From Calditerrivibrio nitroreducens DSM 19672 (GTDB lineage: Bacteria; Chrysiogenota; Deferribacteres; Deferribacterales; Calditerrivibrionaceae): a DNA stretch of 64,000 nucleotides. The stretch lies in assembly GCF_000183405.1 (NCBI RefSeq), contig NC_014758.1, positions 1,405,001 through 1,469,000 of the forward strand. Reading direction: 5' to 3'. Below, piece by piece: positions 1 to 8,560 of this stretch. A model generated the notes under the pieces. That model did no database searches. It saw only the letters and a program-made list of their open reading frames with translations, and was not told where the DNA came from. Numbering within the stretch: the stretch's first letter is position 1; every line of letters begins with the position of its first letter. The position numbers and the translations under genes were made by a program.

Positions 1-146
1 GACAGAAAATCTTTTAAGAGATATTTACCTGCCTTGTCTGTATTCCCACCTATTTCAATGAAATACTCTTCTATAGGTGGCAGATCCTTTGGTTTTAAAC
101 CTTCAGCATTGAATATCGGACATTTGATATTTTTAAGATAACCCAT
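1..146 (-). CDS. Partial CDS, N-terminus of unknown protein
   Basis: The first 48 codons of a minus-strand gene run off the left edge of the window. An ATG at 146 follows an AGGT ribosome site at about 6 bases, and the frame stays open to base 1. The peptide starts MGYLKNIKCPIFNAEG and has no motif I recognise. It lies 7 bases after the DUF190 gene, so it is probably the third gene of the crcB-DUF190 transcript. Function unknown. Confidence 0.6.
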   Translation of the reverse strand, partial: MGYLKNIKCPIFNAEGLKPKDLPPIEEYFIEIGGNTDKAGKYLLKDFL

Positions 147-153
147 ACTTTAC

Positions 154-486
154 CTAAAAATATTTTATTACCGTTGCTTTTTCAACGGTAATCAGACCGT
201 GCTCAATTACTCCATCTATTTCTGCAAGTAGTTTATCTATCTGATTTTCCGAGTCTACGATCTCAATCACTATAGGCAGATCCTCCGAAAGAGTTAAAAC
301 AGAAGCACTGTGAATAACAGAGCTGGCACCATATCCATAAATTCCTCTAAATACTGTTGCTCCTGAGATTCCCAAACTTCTTGCTTTTTTTACAATATAC
401 TTATAAAGAGGTTCCCCTTCAAACCTATCACTTTCACCTATGAAGATCCTCACAAGTTTCTGTTCACCAACTAATTTATTTGACAT
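154..486 (-). CDS. DUF190 family protein, CrcB partner
   Basis: A 110-residue DUF190 protein, a small cytoplasmic family with a PII-like fold that very often sits beside crcB and is presumed to modulate fluoride export. The fold match rests on the alternating pattern with FRGIYGYGASS in the middle and VIEIVDSENQ later. I start it at the ATG at 486 because a GAGGTG ribosome site lies 7 bases upstream. A longer reading from a TTG at 498 would overlap that site and the crcB stop. It is the second gene of the crcB transcript. Confidence 0.85.
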   Translation of the reverse strand: MSNKLVGEQKLVRIFIGESDRFEGEPLYKYIVKKARSLGISGATVFRGIYGYGASSVIHSASVLTLSEDLPIVIEIVDSENQIDKLLAEIDGVIEHGLITVEKATVIKYF

Positions 487-494
487 AACCCACC

Positions 495-863
495 TCAAAT
501 TCTGGCTAGGTAAATACCTAAAAAAGCAGCAACAATACTAACTAAAACATTAAGAACCCAATAAACCGCAGCATTAAAAACAACACCTTCAGAGATAAGA
601 TTTACAAATTCTACAGAAAATGTGGAAAAGGTTGTGTATGCCCCAAGAAATCCGACTCCTAAAAACAATCTAAAGTTGTCACTAACAGAGAGTTTTTCCA
701 CCGACAATACATACAAAAAACCAAGTATAAAAGACCCGGTAATATTAACGATCACTGTACCAAGCGGTATTCTATCTCCGAGAAAGATGTTGGAATATTT
801 AGAAACATAATATCTTGAAACAGCTCCTAAAAAGCCACCTACGCCGATATATAAAATTTTCAT
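495..863 (-). CDS. crcB: Fluoride ion exporter CrcB/FluC
   Basis: A 122-residue Fluc channel subunit with four hydrophobic helices, which exports fluoride across the inner membrane as a dual-topology dimer. Family marks seen are GGFLGAVSRYYVSKY at the N-terminus, GTVIVNITGSFILGFLY (the Asn of helix 2), and GFLGAYTTFSTFSVE (the phenylalanine-box and central sodium-site region). Start ATG 863 has a GGAG site 9 bases upstream. No fluoride riboswitch is visible in the short space before it. Its start codon overlaps the -35 box of the divergent small membrane protein gene. Confidence 0.93.
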   Translation of the reverse strand: MKILYIGVGGFLGAVSRYYVSKYSNIFLGDRIPLGTVIVNITGSFILGFLYVLSVEKLSVSDNFRLFLGVGFLGAYTTFSTFSVEFVNLISEGVVFNAAVYWVLNVLVSIVAAFLGIYLARI

Positions 864-891
864 TTACAAATCTCCATTTAGTAAATATATT
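863..891 (+). promoter_or_regulatory. Promoter for leaderless small membrane protein gene
   Basis: TTTACA (863-868), 17 bases, TATATT (886-891), then six bases and ATG at 898. The -35 box overlaps the start codon of the divergent crcB. The predicted transcript begins on the A of the start codon, and no ribosome site is present. Confidence 0.6.
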
Positions 892-897
892 AGAAAA

Positions 898-1143
898 ATG
901 GATCATTTGCAAGTTGTAATTTTCATATGTTTAATGACATTTATCCTAAACCTTCCATTCGGCTATTGGAGAAGAAGATTTAAGAAATTCTCCCTTGGAT
1001 GGTTTTTTTGTGTACATGCACCTATACCCATAGTGGCAGCATCAAGAATCTATTCACATTTAAGCATAAAATTTATCCCTTTATTTTTAGTGTTTGCCTT
1101 ATTAGGTCAAATACTCGGTTACAGAATTAAAAAATCCAATTAA
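898..1143 (+). CDS. Conserved small membrane protein
   Basis: An 81-residue hydrophobic protein with two or three predicted membrane segments and a central LNLPFGYWRRRFKKFSLGWF stretch, followed by HAPIPIV. I recall this pattern from uncharacterised membrane proteins of anaerobes, but no function is known to me. It diverges from crcB and has no ribosome site. The ATG sits exactly where transcription from the promoter at 863-891 should start. The C-terminus is basic (RIKKSN). Confidence 0.7.
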   Translation: MDHLQVVIFICLMTFILNLPFGYWRRRFKKFSLGWFFCVHAPIPIVAASRIYSHLSIKFIPLFLVFALLGQILGYRIKKSN

Positions 1144-1267
1144 AATAGCAACAAATCAAAATTATCTTACTATGTTTTATTTTTATCTATTTAAAAATAC
1201 TATTTATCAATAAATTATATAAAATTATAATTTCGCAAAAATACTCTGACTTTTACAAAAATTATGT

Positions 1268-1296
1268 TTGACAATTCTCGCAGAATTGGTTATATA
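1268..1296 (+). promoter_or_regulatory. Sigma70 promoter of glcD-glcF-TRAP operon
   Basis: TTGACA (1268-1273), a 17-base spacer and TATATA (1291-1296). The spacer contains a perfect inverted repeat, CAATTCT-CGC-AGAATTG (1272-1288). The predicted start falls within the GntR-type operator at 1300-1315, about 35 bases before the glcD ATG. Confidence 0.7.
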
Positions 1297-1299
1297 TAT

Positions 1300-1315
1300 T
1301 TTGGTAATACCAATT
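1300..1315. promoter_or_regulatory. Putative GntR (FadR/LldR-type) operator
   Basis: TTGGT-AAT-ACCAA (1301-1313) is a perfect palindrome that matches the TGGTnnnACCA core bound by FadR-subfamily GntR regulators such as LldR, PdhR and GlcC. These respond to lactate, pyruvate or glycolate. It lies at the predicted transcript start of a 2-hydroxyacid oxidase operon, as expected for a repressor site. No GntR regulator gene lies in the window, so the regulator must act in trans. Confidence 0.55.
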
Positions 1316-1336
1316 AACCTTTTCATGAGGTGAAAA

Positions 1337-2716
1337 ATGCTTGATAAATCTTTAGTAAATAAATTCAAAGAGATAATAAAAGAAAATGGTACGATTTTTA
1401 CAGAAGAGGATCAGCTGGCCTGCTATAGCTATGACGCATATGCTGAAATACCTGTGCTTCCGGATATAGTAGTAAAGCCATCGAATTATGAACAGATAGA
1501 AAAAATAATAAAATTATGCAACGATGCCAATATCCCCTTAATAACAAGAGGAGCAGGCACAAATTTAAGCGGTGGAACTGTACCTAAAACTGGCGGTTGT
1601 GTTCTTTTAACAACTGGATTTAATAAAATACTAGAGATCAACGAAAATGACTTATATGCCGTAGTACAATCAGGTGTCATAACGGCAAATCTTGCAAAAG
1701 CTGTGGAGTCAAAAGGGTTATTCTATCCGCCAGATCCTGGTAGTATGAACATCTCAACCATTGGCGGCAACGTGGCTGAAAATGCCGGTGGACTTAGAGG
1801 TTTGAAATACGGAGTAACAAAAGATTACGTAATGGGAATCAATTTTTTCTGTCCAGAAGGTAATTATGTAAAAAGTGGTGGTAAAACTGTAAAACTTGTA
1901 ACAGGTTTCAATCTTCATGGATTGATGATTTCTTCTGAAGGGATGCTTGGGGTAATGACAGATATCACTCTGAAACTTATTCCAAAACCGAAAGCATCCA
2001 AATCGATGTTAGTATTATTCAAAGATATGATTACTGCCTGTGAAATGGTATCTGCTATAATTGCTGCCAAAATAGTGCCCGCCACACTCGAATTTCTCGA
2101 TAATTTTACAATTAATACTGTAGAAGAGGCAAGCAAAATAGGTCTTCCAACTGATGCAGGAGCTTTGTTGCTTATTGAGGTGGATGGATATGAAGGACAG
2201 GTGGAAGAAGAGTTTTCAAAAATTTTAGAAATATCCAAAAAAATGGGTGGGGACCTTAAAGTTGCAAACAGCTTAGAAGAAAGAAATAAGATCTGGGAAG
2301 CCCGCAGAAAAGCCCTGAGCAGTTTAGCAAGACTAAAACCAACTTTGATATTAGAAGATGCAACCGTACCAAGAAGCAAGATACCTGAAATGATGAGACG
2401 GATACAAGCTATAACCAAAAAGTATAATCTCACCATTGGTACATTTGGCCATGCAGGAGATGGAAACCTCCATCCAACAATTTTAACGGATAGAAGAAAT
2501 AAAGAAGAAATGGAAAGAGTTGAAAAGGCTATCGACGAGATTTTCGAAGCAGCCCTCGACCTGGAAGGCACTTTGAGTGGAGAACATGGGGTGGGAACTG
2601 CAAAAGCAAAATATCTGGAAAGAGAAGTGGGCAAAGGGACTATTATTTATATGAAAAAGCTTAAAAATGGAACAGACCCCAAAAACATATTAAACCCTCA
2701 CAAAATGGGACTATAA
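1337..2716 (+). CDS. FAD-linked 2-hydroxyacid oxidase, GlcD/D-lactate dehydrogenase type
   Basis: A 459-residue flavoprotein that oxidises glycolate, D-lactate or a related 2-hydroxyacid in the cytoplasm and passes electrons to its iron-sulfur partner. The PCMH-type FAD domain shows TRGAGTNLSGGTVP near residue 75 and STIGGNVAENAGG near 140. The C-terminal oxidase domain shows GTFGHAGDGNLHP near 370 and LSGEHGVG near 410. Its length is normal for GlcD. ATG 1337 follows a GAGGTG site. The glcF-like gene starts one base after its stop, so the two are translationally coupled. Substrate is not certain: glycolate and D-lactate oxidases look alike here. Confidence 0.88.
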   Translation: MLDKSLVNKFKEIIKENGTIFTEEDQLACYSYDAYAEIPVLPDIVVKPSNYEQIEKIIKLCNDANIPLITRGAGTNLSGGTVPKTGGCVLLTTGFNKILEINENDLYAVVQSGVITANLAKAVESKGLFYPPDPGSMNISTIGGNVAENAGGLRGLKYGVTKDYVMGINFFCPEGNYVKSGGKTVKLVTGFNLHGLMISSEGMLGVMTDITLKLIPKPKASKSMLVLFKDMITACEMVSAIIAAKIVPATLEFLDNFTINTVEEASKIGLPTDAGALLLIEVDGYEGQVEEEFSKILEISKKMGGDLKVANSLEERNKIWEARRKALSSLARLKPTLILEDATVPRSKIPEMMRRIQAITKKYNLTIGTFGHAGDGNLHPTILTDRRNKEEMERVEKAIDEIFEAALDLEGTLSGEHGVGTAKAKYLEREVGKGTIIYMKKLKNGTDPKNILNPHKMGL

Positions 2717-2717
2717 G

Positions 2718-3962
2718 ATGGATGATATTATAAGAGAACTCAAAGAACTTGAAGAACTAACGATACAATGCATGAAATGCGGTACCTGTCAGGCCCACTG
2801 CCCCCTTTATCAAAAAGATCTTGAAGAGTCTACCGTTGCAAGAGGTAAAATAGCACTTATTGAAGCAGTATTTGAAGGAAGAGTTGAAAAAGCCTCTTCT
2901 ATTTTAAAACATCTGGACTACTGCCTTCTCTGTGGTAGATGTAAAATAAATTGCCCCAGTGGAGTAAAGACCGATGAAATCTTTCTTAAAGCAAAAGCTA
3001 TCTTGAGGAAAATTGAAAAGCTTCCAACATGGGGTAAACTTGTCCTAAAAATCGTTATGGAAAAACCTGAGCTACTTGCAAAACTTTCTCCCCTTATTCA
3101 TATAGGTCAACGTTTTGGTTCAAAAAAGATAAAGAAGAATATAGTAAAACCACTGATAGGTTCATTTACCGAGAGAAACGTTTACACTATTAAGAGTAAA
3201 CCCTTTTGTAGTGAATTTGGAGGATTCCACAAAGCAAAAGAAGAAAAATTTAGAGCGATATTTTACCCTGGATGTGCCATCAATATGATATTTACGGAAT
3301 GGGGAAGAAAAATAATCGAGATATTGAATCATTATGGAGTATCGGTATACACACCAGATGTTAATAGATGTTGTGGAATTCCAGCCGCCACCCTTGGAGA
3401 GATTGATACATACAAAAATATGGTTATCGAAAATTATAAATTATTCAATTCTTTGGATGCAGAATATATAATCACAGCATGTCCCACCTGTCAATACGGC
3501 TTACATGAAATGGGTGAGAAGATCACCGGAGAATATGTAAAAAAGAAGTATTACGATATTATGATATTTTTAGAAGAGGTTTTGGAAATAGAATTAGAAT
3601 CTATAACAGATGAAAAAATCACACTCCATTTACCTTGCCATTACGATCAAACTAAGGAACCAAAATTAAACAATGTTATAAAAAAACTTGGCATAAATTT
3701 TGCTCCATTGGAAAACAGAAATTGCTGTGGTTTTGGAGGCACCTTTAACATGAAAAATTATAAAAATTCCAGGCAGATTGGAAAAACAAAAGCTGAGGAG
3801 GTGATGGAAAAAGGTTATAAAAAGGTTTTAAGTCCTTGTCCCGGCTGCGTAATGCAGCTTACAGATTCCATTTATGGAGAGAATCTATTGGATGTGGAGA
3901 TAACGCACCCAATAGAGCTTGTTTACGAAGCAATATTTAAAAAAGGTAATAAGAGCCAATAA
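2718..3962 (+). CDS. GlcF/HdrD-type iron-sulfur oxidoreductase subunit
   Basis: A 414-residue electron-transfer partner of the preceding flavoprotein. Two 4Fe-4S motifs are present: CMKCGTCQAHCP near residue 17 and CLLCGRCKINCP near 72. Two cysteine-rich CCG domains follow, with CCGIPA near 218 and NCCGFGGTF near 335, plus a late SPCPGC motif. This matches GlcF, LldE-like and heterodisulfide reductase D proteins. Electrons probably go on to menaquinone. It is coupled to the flavoprotein gene upstream and followed by the TRAP transporter genes after 16 bases. Confidence 0.88.
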   Translation: MDDIIRELKELEELTIQCMKCGTCQAHCPLYQKDLEESTVARGKIALIEAVFEGRVEKASSILKHLDYCLLCGRCKINCPSGVKTDEIFLKAKAILRKIEKLPTWGKLVLKIVMEKPELLAKLSPLIHIGQRFGSKKIKKNIVKPLIGSFTERNVYTIKSKPFCSEFGGFHKAKEEKFRAIFYPGCAINMIFTEWGRKIIEILNHYGVSVYTPDVNRCCGIPAATLGEIDTYKNMVIENYKLFNSLDAEYIITACPTCQYGLHEMGEKITGEYVKKKYYDIMIFLEEVLEIELESITDEKITLHLPCHYDQTKEPKLNNVIKKLGINFAPLENRNCCGFGGTFNMKNYKNSRQIGKTKAEEVMEKGYKKVLSPCPGCVMQLTDSIYGENLLDVEITHPIELVYEAIFKKGNKSQ

Positions 3963-3978
3963 ATAAAAAGGAGGTTTT

Positions 3979-5046
3979 ATGAAAAAACTATTTTTAACAT
4001 TAGTTGTATCAATTTTTATGGTATCTTCCGTTTTTGCAGCAAAAGTAGAATGGAAAATGGTGACCACATGGTCAAACAGTATTACTTTTCAAAGGGCAGC
4101 AGAGCATTTTGCTGAGGTTGTTAAAGAACTTAGCAACGGGGAGTTTATCATCAAAGTTTATCCTGATGGTGCAATAGTACCTGCATTTCAAGTTTTTGAC
4201 GCAGTCAGAAACAATGTAGCTCAGATGGGACACGACTGGCCAGGCTACTGGAAGGGTAAAGATGAAGCATTTGTAGCGTTTGCATCTGTACCTTTCGGAA
4301 TGAATTCACTTGAATACACAATCTGGTTGGAACATGAAGGGATGAAACTTGCCGAAGAACTCTATGGAAAATTTGGTCTGGTACCTCTTATGGGAGGAAA
4401 TCCAGGACAGGAGTTGGGGTTTTTCACCAAAAAACCTGCCGATGACATGGGTGATCTTAAAGGGATGAAGGTTAGAACTGTTGGTTGGACTGCAGATATC
4501 TTAAAAAAACTGGGAGTAAATGTTTCTCCATTGCCAGGTGGTGAGATATATCTTGCACTTGACAGGGGAGTTATAGATTCTGCTGAATTTAGCACCCCTT
4601 ATGCTACATATCCTTTAGGATTTCAGGAGATAGCAAAGAATGCAATGGTTCCAGGGTGGCATCAGGTTTCATGCCAAAATATGTTTATAGTAAATAAAAA
4701 AGCATGGGACTCTCTTACACCTCAACAAAAAGCTATTCTTAAAATAGCTTCCAGAGAAACTCAACTTTGGGAAATCGCAAATAGTGAATATCAGAATGCA
4801 GTACATATACAAAAATATCAGAAAGATGGAGTAAAATTTAACAGAATCAATGATAAAACATTGAAAGAGCTTAGACAAACAACAAAACAATATCTCGATG
4901 AATTAAAAGCAAAATACCCTACTGTTAAAAAGGTTCTTGATTCTCAGGAAAATTTCATAAAACTATATTCAAACTGGAAAAACATTAAAAAAGGTGTATC
5001 AGCCTATCCTTATGATGAATATATTAAAGGCAACATGACTGAGTAG
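3979..5046 (+). CDS. dctP: TRAP transporter substrate-binding protein DctP
   Basis: A 355-residue periplasmic solute receptor with a clear Sec signal peptide (MKKLFLTLVVSIFMVSSVFA, cut before AKVEW). DctP family marks include TTWSNS at the mature N-terminus, the conserved arginine region GMKVRTVG near residue 155, and GGEIYLALDRGVIDSAE. The ligand is probably an organic acid. Position after a 2-hydroxyacid oxidase suggests a hydroxyacid such as lactate or glycolate, while the downstream ketone-body genes leave 3-hydroxybutyrate possible. A strong AGGAGG site precedes ATG 3979. Confidence 0.9.
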   Translation: MKKLFLTLVVSIFMVSSVFAAKVEWKMVTTWSNSITFQRAAEHFAEVVKELSNGEFIIKVYPDGAIVPAFQVFDAVRNNVAQMGHDWPGYWKGKDEAFVAFASVPFGMNSLEYTIWLEHEGMKLAEELYGKFGLVPLMGGNPGQELGFFTKKPADDMGDLKGMKVRTVGWTADILKKLGVNVSPLPGGEIYLALDRGVIDSAEFSTPYATYPLGFQEIAKNAMVPGWHQVSCQNMFIVNKKAWDSLTPQQKAILKIASRETQLWEIANSEYQNAVHIQKYQKDGVKFNRINDKTLKELRQTTKQYLDELKAKYPTVKKVLDSQENFIKLYSNWKNIKKGVSAYPYDEYIKGNMTE

Positions 5047-5050
5047 TTTA

Positions 5051-5071
5051 GGGAGCTTATGCTCCCTTTTT
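5051..5071 (+). terminator. Hairpin between dctP and dctQ
   Basis: GGGAGC-TTAT-GCTCCC followed by five T. The stem is short for full termination and lies inside the operon. It probably ends or protects part of the transcripts, so that the receptor is made in excess over the membrane subunits, as is common in binding-protein operons. Confidence 0.7.
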
Positions 5072-5092
5072 ATCTAAAAATATGGAGGAAAA

Positions 5093-5590
5093 ATGAAAGG
5101 TTTTATAAGAGCTGTTGAATCTTTTCAGGAAGTTATTGGAAAAATTGTTGGTCTGATTAATTACGTATTAGTATTTGTGGTTTTGTATGAGGTGATAAGT
5201 AGAAAAGTATTTAAGAACCCCACAGTTTGGGGTTTTGACTTAAGTTATATGCTATACGGTACTATGTTTATGCTTGGTCTCGGATATGCATTGAAACATG
5301 GGTCTCACGTCAGAATAGACATTATATATGCATATCTTAAACCAAAGAAAAAAGCAATTCTTGATCTGATAGGTTATACAGTATTTTTTCTACCTTTTAT
5401 GATTATTTGTTTAAAAGTTTCCTATGATTTTGGAATGCAGTCTTTTGAAATGAGAGAGCAAAGTATGTCAGTATGGCAAGTACCCATATATCCTTTCAAA
5501 ATTATGATGTTTGTAAGCTTTGTGTTAGTTTTTGTGCAGGGGATCGTAGAAATAATCAAATCTATTTTATCGTTAACGGAGGGTAACTGA
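5093..5590 (+). CDS. dctQ: TRAP transporter small membrane subunit DctQ
   Basis: A 165-residue protein with four predicted membrane helices. It has the DctQ signature NPTVWGFDLSYMLYGTMF and the GSHVRIDIIY stretch. It joins DctP to the DctM permease in the inner membrane. A GGAGG site precedes ATG 5093. The dctM gene starts one base after the stop. Confidence 0.88.
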   Translation: MKGFIRAVESFQEVIGKIVGLINYVLVFVVLYEVISRKVFKNPTVWGFDLSYMLYGTMFMLGLGYALKHGSHVRIDIIYAYLKPKKKAILDLIGYTVFFLPFMIICLKVSYDFGMQSFEMREQSMSVWQVPIYPFKIMMFVSFVLVFVQGIVEIIKSILSLTEGN

Positions 5591-5591
5591 T

Positions 5592-6920
5592 ATGTCTGCT
5601 GATTTAATAGCAATTTTAATGTTTGTTATTTTGCTGTTTGCTGTTTTTTTAGGCCATCCACTGGCCACTACCCTCGGTGGTTTGGGGTTACTCTTTGGGT
5701 ATATAGGTTATGGTGGAGATATCAGTGGTGTAAACTACATAATTGCAAGTAAAACATACGGTTTAATGGAAAATTATGTGCTTGTGGCCATTCCACTTTT
5801 TATTTTAATGGCACAATTTTTGGATAAATCTGGTGTCGCAGATGAACTTTTCGAAGCTATGTATATAGTTTTTGGGCCTGTGCGGGGTGGTCTTGCACTC
5901 GCCACTACAGTAGTTGCTACACTTTTTGCTGCAACTACCGGTATAGTTGGAGCTTCAGTAGTATCAATAGGTCTTCTGGCGGCACCCTCAATGATTAAAA
6001 AAGGGTATGATAAAAGATTAGTCGCCGGTACAGTCATCGCTGGGGGAACCCTCGGCATTCTCATCCCTCCATCCATAATGCTTGTGGTAATGGGCGGACT
6101 TGTGGGTATATCCGTAGGGAAATTGTTCTTAGCAGCATTCTTACCCGGGTTCCTTTTATCTTTTCTTTATCTCATATACATTTTTGTATATGCTTTTATA
6201 AAACCTGAAGTAGGACCTCCACTACCTAAAGAGGAAAGAACTCATACGTTAAAACAGAAGATAACACTCACTTTAAAATCTATGCTCCCCACATTATTTT
6301 TAATATTTGCAGTACTTGGAACTATCGCCTTCGGCATTGCAACACCAACTGAAGCTGCCGGTCTAGGATGTCTTGGCGCTATGATACTTGCAATTGCAAA
6401 TAAAAGATTTAATGTAAAACTTTTAATAGATGCAGGCGTTGCAACACTAAAGATAACCTGCATGGTGATGTTTATATTTATTGGTGCTAACCTTTACACA
6501 TCGGTTTTTATGGGATTAGGTGGAGGGGAAACATTCACAAAATTACTATTTATGATTAGCGAAAATAAATGGGTAATTCTTGGAATTATGATGCTTATAT
6601 TAATTATTCTGGGAATGTTTGTGGATTGGCTTGGAATTTTACTATTAACAATACCTATTTTTCTCCCAATAATTGAGAAATTAGGCTTCGACCCACTATG
6701 GTTTACGATGCTTGTCGCTGTGAATCTTCAGATTTCATTTCTTACACCACCTTTTGGTTATTCATTATTTTATTACAGAGGTATAGCTCCAGCAGGAACA
6801 GATCTGAAAGATATATATAAAGCTATCATTCCGTTTGTTATATTACAAATAATTGGATTAATTCTTTGCATCATATTCCCTTCAATTATAACATTTTTAC
6901 CAAATGCCATTATGAAATAA
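5592..6920 (+). CDS. dctM: TRAP transporter large permease subunit DctM
   Basis: A 442-residue, very hydrophobic permease (about 12 helices) that couples substrate uptake to sodium or proton entry. DctM marks are GHPLATTLGGLGLLFG near the start, ATTGIVGASVVSIGLLAAPSM and GTLGILIPPSIMLVV in the first half, TPTEAAGLG in the middle, and FVDWLGILLLTIPIFLPI near the end. It is the last gene of the glcD-glcF-dctPQM unit, followed by a hairpin. Confidence 0.92.
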   Translation: MSADLIAILMFVILLFAVFLGHPLATTLGGLGLLFGYIGYGGDISGVNYIIASKTYGLMENYVLVAIPLFILMAQFLDKSGVADELFEAMYIVFGPVRGGLALATTVVATLFAATTGIVGASVVSIGLLAAPSMIKKGYDKRLVAGTVIAGGTLGILIPPSIMLVVMGGLVGISVGKLFLAAFLPGFLLSFLYLIYIFVYAFIKPEVGPPLPKEERTHTLKQKITLTLKSMLPTLFLIFAVLGTIAFGIATPTEAAGLGCLGAMILAIANKRFNVKLLIDAGVATLKITCMVMFIFIGANLYTSVFMGLGGGETFTKLLFMISENKWVILGIMMLILIILGMFVDWLGILLLTIPIFLPIIEKLGFDPLWFTMLVAVNLQISFLTPPFGYSLFYYRGIAPAGTDLKDIYKAIIPFVILQIIGLILCIIFPSIITFLPNAIMK

Positions 6921-6945
6921 AGCAGGGATCTCCCCTGCTTTGTTT
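6920..6945 (+). terminator. Terminator-like hairpin after dctM
   Basis: AAGCAGGG-atctc-CCCTGCTT, an 8-bp stem with a 5-base loop, followed by a weak T-rich stretch. It overlaps the dctM stop and separates the transporter operon from the sigma54 activator gene. Confidence 0.75.
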
Positions 6946-6946
6946 A

Positions 6947-6975
6947 TTGACTTTTTCTTAATAATAACTAAAAAT
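6947..6975 (+). promoter_or_regulatory. Promoter of the sigma54 activator gene (leaderless type)
   Basis: TTGACT (6947-6952), 17 bases, AAAAAT (6970-6975), six bases, ATG at 6982. The -10 box is weak, but the geometry is the same as at other genes in this window. There is no ribosome site. Confidence 0.4.
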
Positions 6976-6981
6976 AGCTTC

Positions 6982-8334
6982 ATGGAAAATAACAAGTTGA
7001 ACCTTGAGCAATTGGAGCTTATCCTTGACAATCTCTTCAATGGTGTTTATCTGGCGGATGGAGAGGGAAAAACAGTTTATGTGAATAAGACATTTGAACA
7101 GATGGCTGGAATATCATTTGAAGAGATAAAAGGAAAAAATCTACATGACCTTGTATACAAACACAAATATTTCACAGGTTCTGCCACTTTAATAGTCCTT
7201 CAGACAAAAAGGGAAGCTACTGCCACATATAGGACAATAACCAATAAAAATTTCTTAGTAAAAGGAAAACCTATTTTCAATGAAAAAGGTGAAATTATAT
7301 ATGTAGTGAATACAATTTGGGATCTGACGAATATCATTTACAATAGTAATATAGATCTTGATACCGTCAGTAATTTCAAATTAGATCAACAAAATTTAAT
7401 ATCTTCAAATAAAAGAATGAATGAAGTAATAAACATTGCTATAAAAATCGCTCCAACAGATTGTACAATACTCATTACAGGAGAGACTGGAGTTGGTAAA
7501 TCTCTTATCGCTGAAGTAATTCATAAACTGAGTACAAGAAAAAATGGACCCTTCATAAAGATAAACTGTGGAGCTATCCCGGAGAATCTAATAGAATCAG
7601 AACTTTTTGGGTATGAATCGGGAGCTTTTACCGGAGCAAGCTCAAAAGGGAAAAAAGGGTTAATAGAAATAGCAAACGGTGGTACATTATTTTTAGACGA
7701 GATATCTGAATTACCCTACAACACACAATCAAAGCTATTGACATTTATACAGGATAAAGAGTTTATAAAAGTAGGTGGACAAAAACATTTAAAAGCAGAC
7801 GTAAGAATCATATCTGCTTCAAACAAAGATCTATACACTTTATCAAAAGAAGGTAAATTCAGAGAAGATCTTTTTTATAGACTAAATGTAGTAAATTTAC
7901 ACATTCCACCTTTAAGGGAGAGAATCGAAGATATCCCATTATTGACAAAATATTTTCTGGAAAAATACAACTTGAAGTATAAATTCAACAAAATGATCGC
8001 TCACGATGTAATCGAGTATTTCACTAAATTCCACTGGGAAGGAAATATTAGAGAGCTTGAAAATGTAATAGAGCGACTCATTCTGCTATCAAAAATAAAC
8101 TTAATCACAATTGATGATTTAAACAAAATAGAATTTAATCAAACAATAAAAGATATACATAAAAGTGGAAATTTAATGTCCACTCTAAATTCTATTGAAA
8201 AGCAGATCCTCCTTAACGAAAAGAAAAGTGGTAAGACAACCAGAGAAATAGCAAAATCACTTGGAATAAGTCAATCCAAGGTAGTCAGGCTTTTTAAAAA
8301 GCACAACATCTCTGATGCGAAAATGAATCATTGA
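6982..8334 (+). CDS. PAS-containing sigma54-dependent transcriptional activator
   Basis: A 450-residue NtrC-family enhancer-binding protein. An N-terminal PAS domain (about residues 8-115; NGVYLADGEGKTVYVNKTFE) probably senses a ligand. The AAA+ domain has Walker A GETGVGKS, the sigma54-contacting loop ESGAFTGA, Walker B GGTLFLDEI, and LFYRLNVVNLHIPPLRER. A Fis-type helix-turn-helix ends the protein (TTREIAKSLGISQSKVVRLF). There is no receiver domain, so it is not a classical response regulator. I choose ATG 6982 because upstream codons run into the dctM terminator. It probably activates the sigma54 promoter at 8513 just downstream. Confidence 0.88.
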   Translation: MENNKLNLEQLELILDNLFNGVYLADGEGKTVYVNKTFEQMAGISFEEIKGKNLHDLVYKHKYFTGSATLIVLQTKREATATYRTITNKNFLVKGKPIFNEKGEIIYVVNTIWDLTNIIYNSNIDLDTVSNFKLDQQNLISSNKRMNEVINIAIKIAPTDCTILITGETGVGKSLIAEVIHKLSTRKNGPFIKINCGAIPENLIESELFGYESGAFTGASSKGKKGLIEIANGGTLFLDEISELPYNTQSKLLTFIQDKEFIKVGGQKHLKADVRIISASNKDLYTLSKEGKFREDLFYRLNVVNLHIPPLRERIEDIPLLTKYFLEKYNLKYKFNKMIAHDVIEYFTKFHWEGNIRELENVIERLILLSKINLITIDDLNKIEFNQTIKDIHKSGNLMSTLNSIEKQILLNEKKSGKTTREIAKSLGISQSKVVRLFKKHNISDAKMNH

Positions 8335-8343
8335 TTTACTTTC

Positions 8344-8390
8344 AAATCAAAAATCCACACAATAAACCTGATCCAAAATAGTTTTGATTT
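8344..8390. promoter_or_regulatory. Candidate upstream activator site
   Basis: AAATCAAAA (8344-8352) and TTTTGATTT (8382-8390) form a 9-bp inverted repeat, 29 bases apart, about 125-170 bases before the sigma54 promoter. That is the usual place for enhancer sites of NtrC-family activators. The sequence is AT-rich, so chance is possible. Confidence 0.3.
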
Positions 8391-8512
8391 AAAAAAGAAT
8401 CAGAAGTAAAAAAAAGTTTTTTTATTAATCCCCTTCTAAACCAAAGTCTCTATAAATCGTAAATTAGGAAGCAAAAATTAATCTTCTCTTATTGATTATT
8501 TATTATTTTATC

Positions 8513-8528
8513 TGGCACAATATTTGTT
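8513..8528 (+). promoter_or_regulatory. Sigma54 (-24/-12) promoter of ketone-body operon
   Basis: TGGCAC-aatat-TTGTT matches TGGCAC-N5-TTGCW, with GG and GT ten bases apart (GC expected). The predicted start near 8538 gives a short leader before the AGGAGAG ribosome site and the ATG at 8561. A sigma54 activator is encoded just upstream. Confidence 0.65.
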
Positions 8529-8560
8529 TATTTATTATAAAAAATCGTATAGGAGAGTCT

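Noticed and set aside
861-897. Fluoride riboswitch before crcB
   Set aside because: The space upstream of crcB is too short before the divergent gene and shows none of the conserved fluoride-motif elements.
1915-2634. Long minus-strand ORF inside the GlcD-like gene
   Set aside because: The plus-strand protein has clear FAD-oxidase motifs over this range; the antisense frame has Ser/Ile-rich composition and no recognisable domain.
2718-3962. Selenoprotein among the redox genes of this window
   Set aside because: I looked for in-frame UGA breaks in the iron-sulfur and other redox genes because of the tRNA-Sec, but all are intact with Cys at the expected positions.
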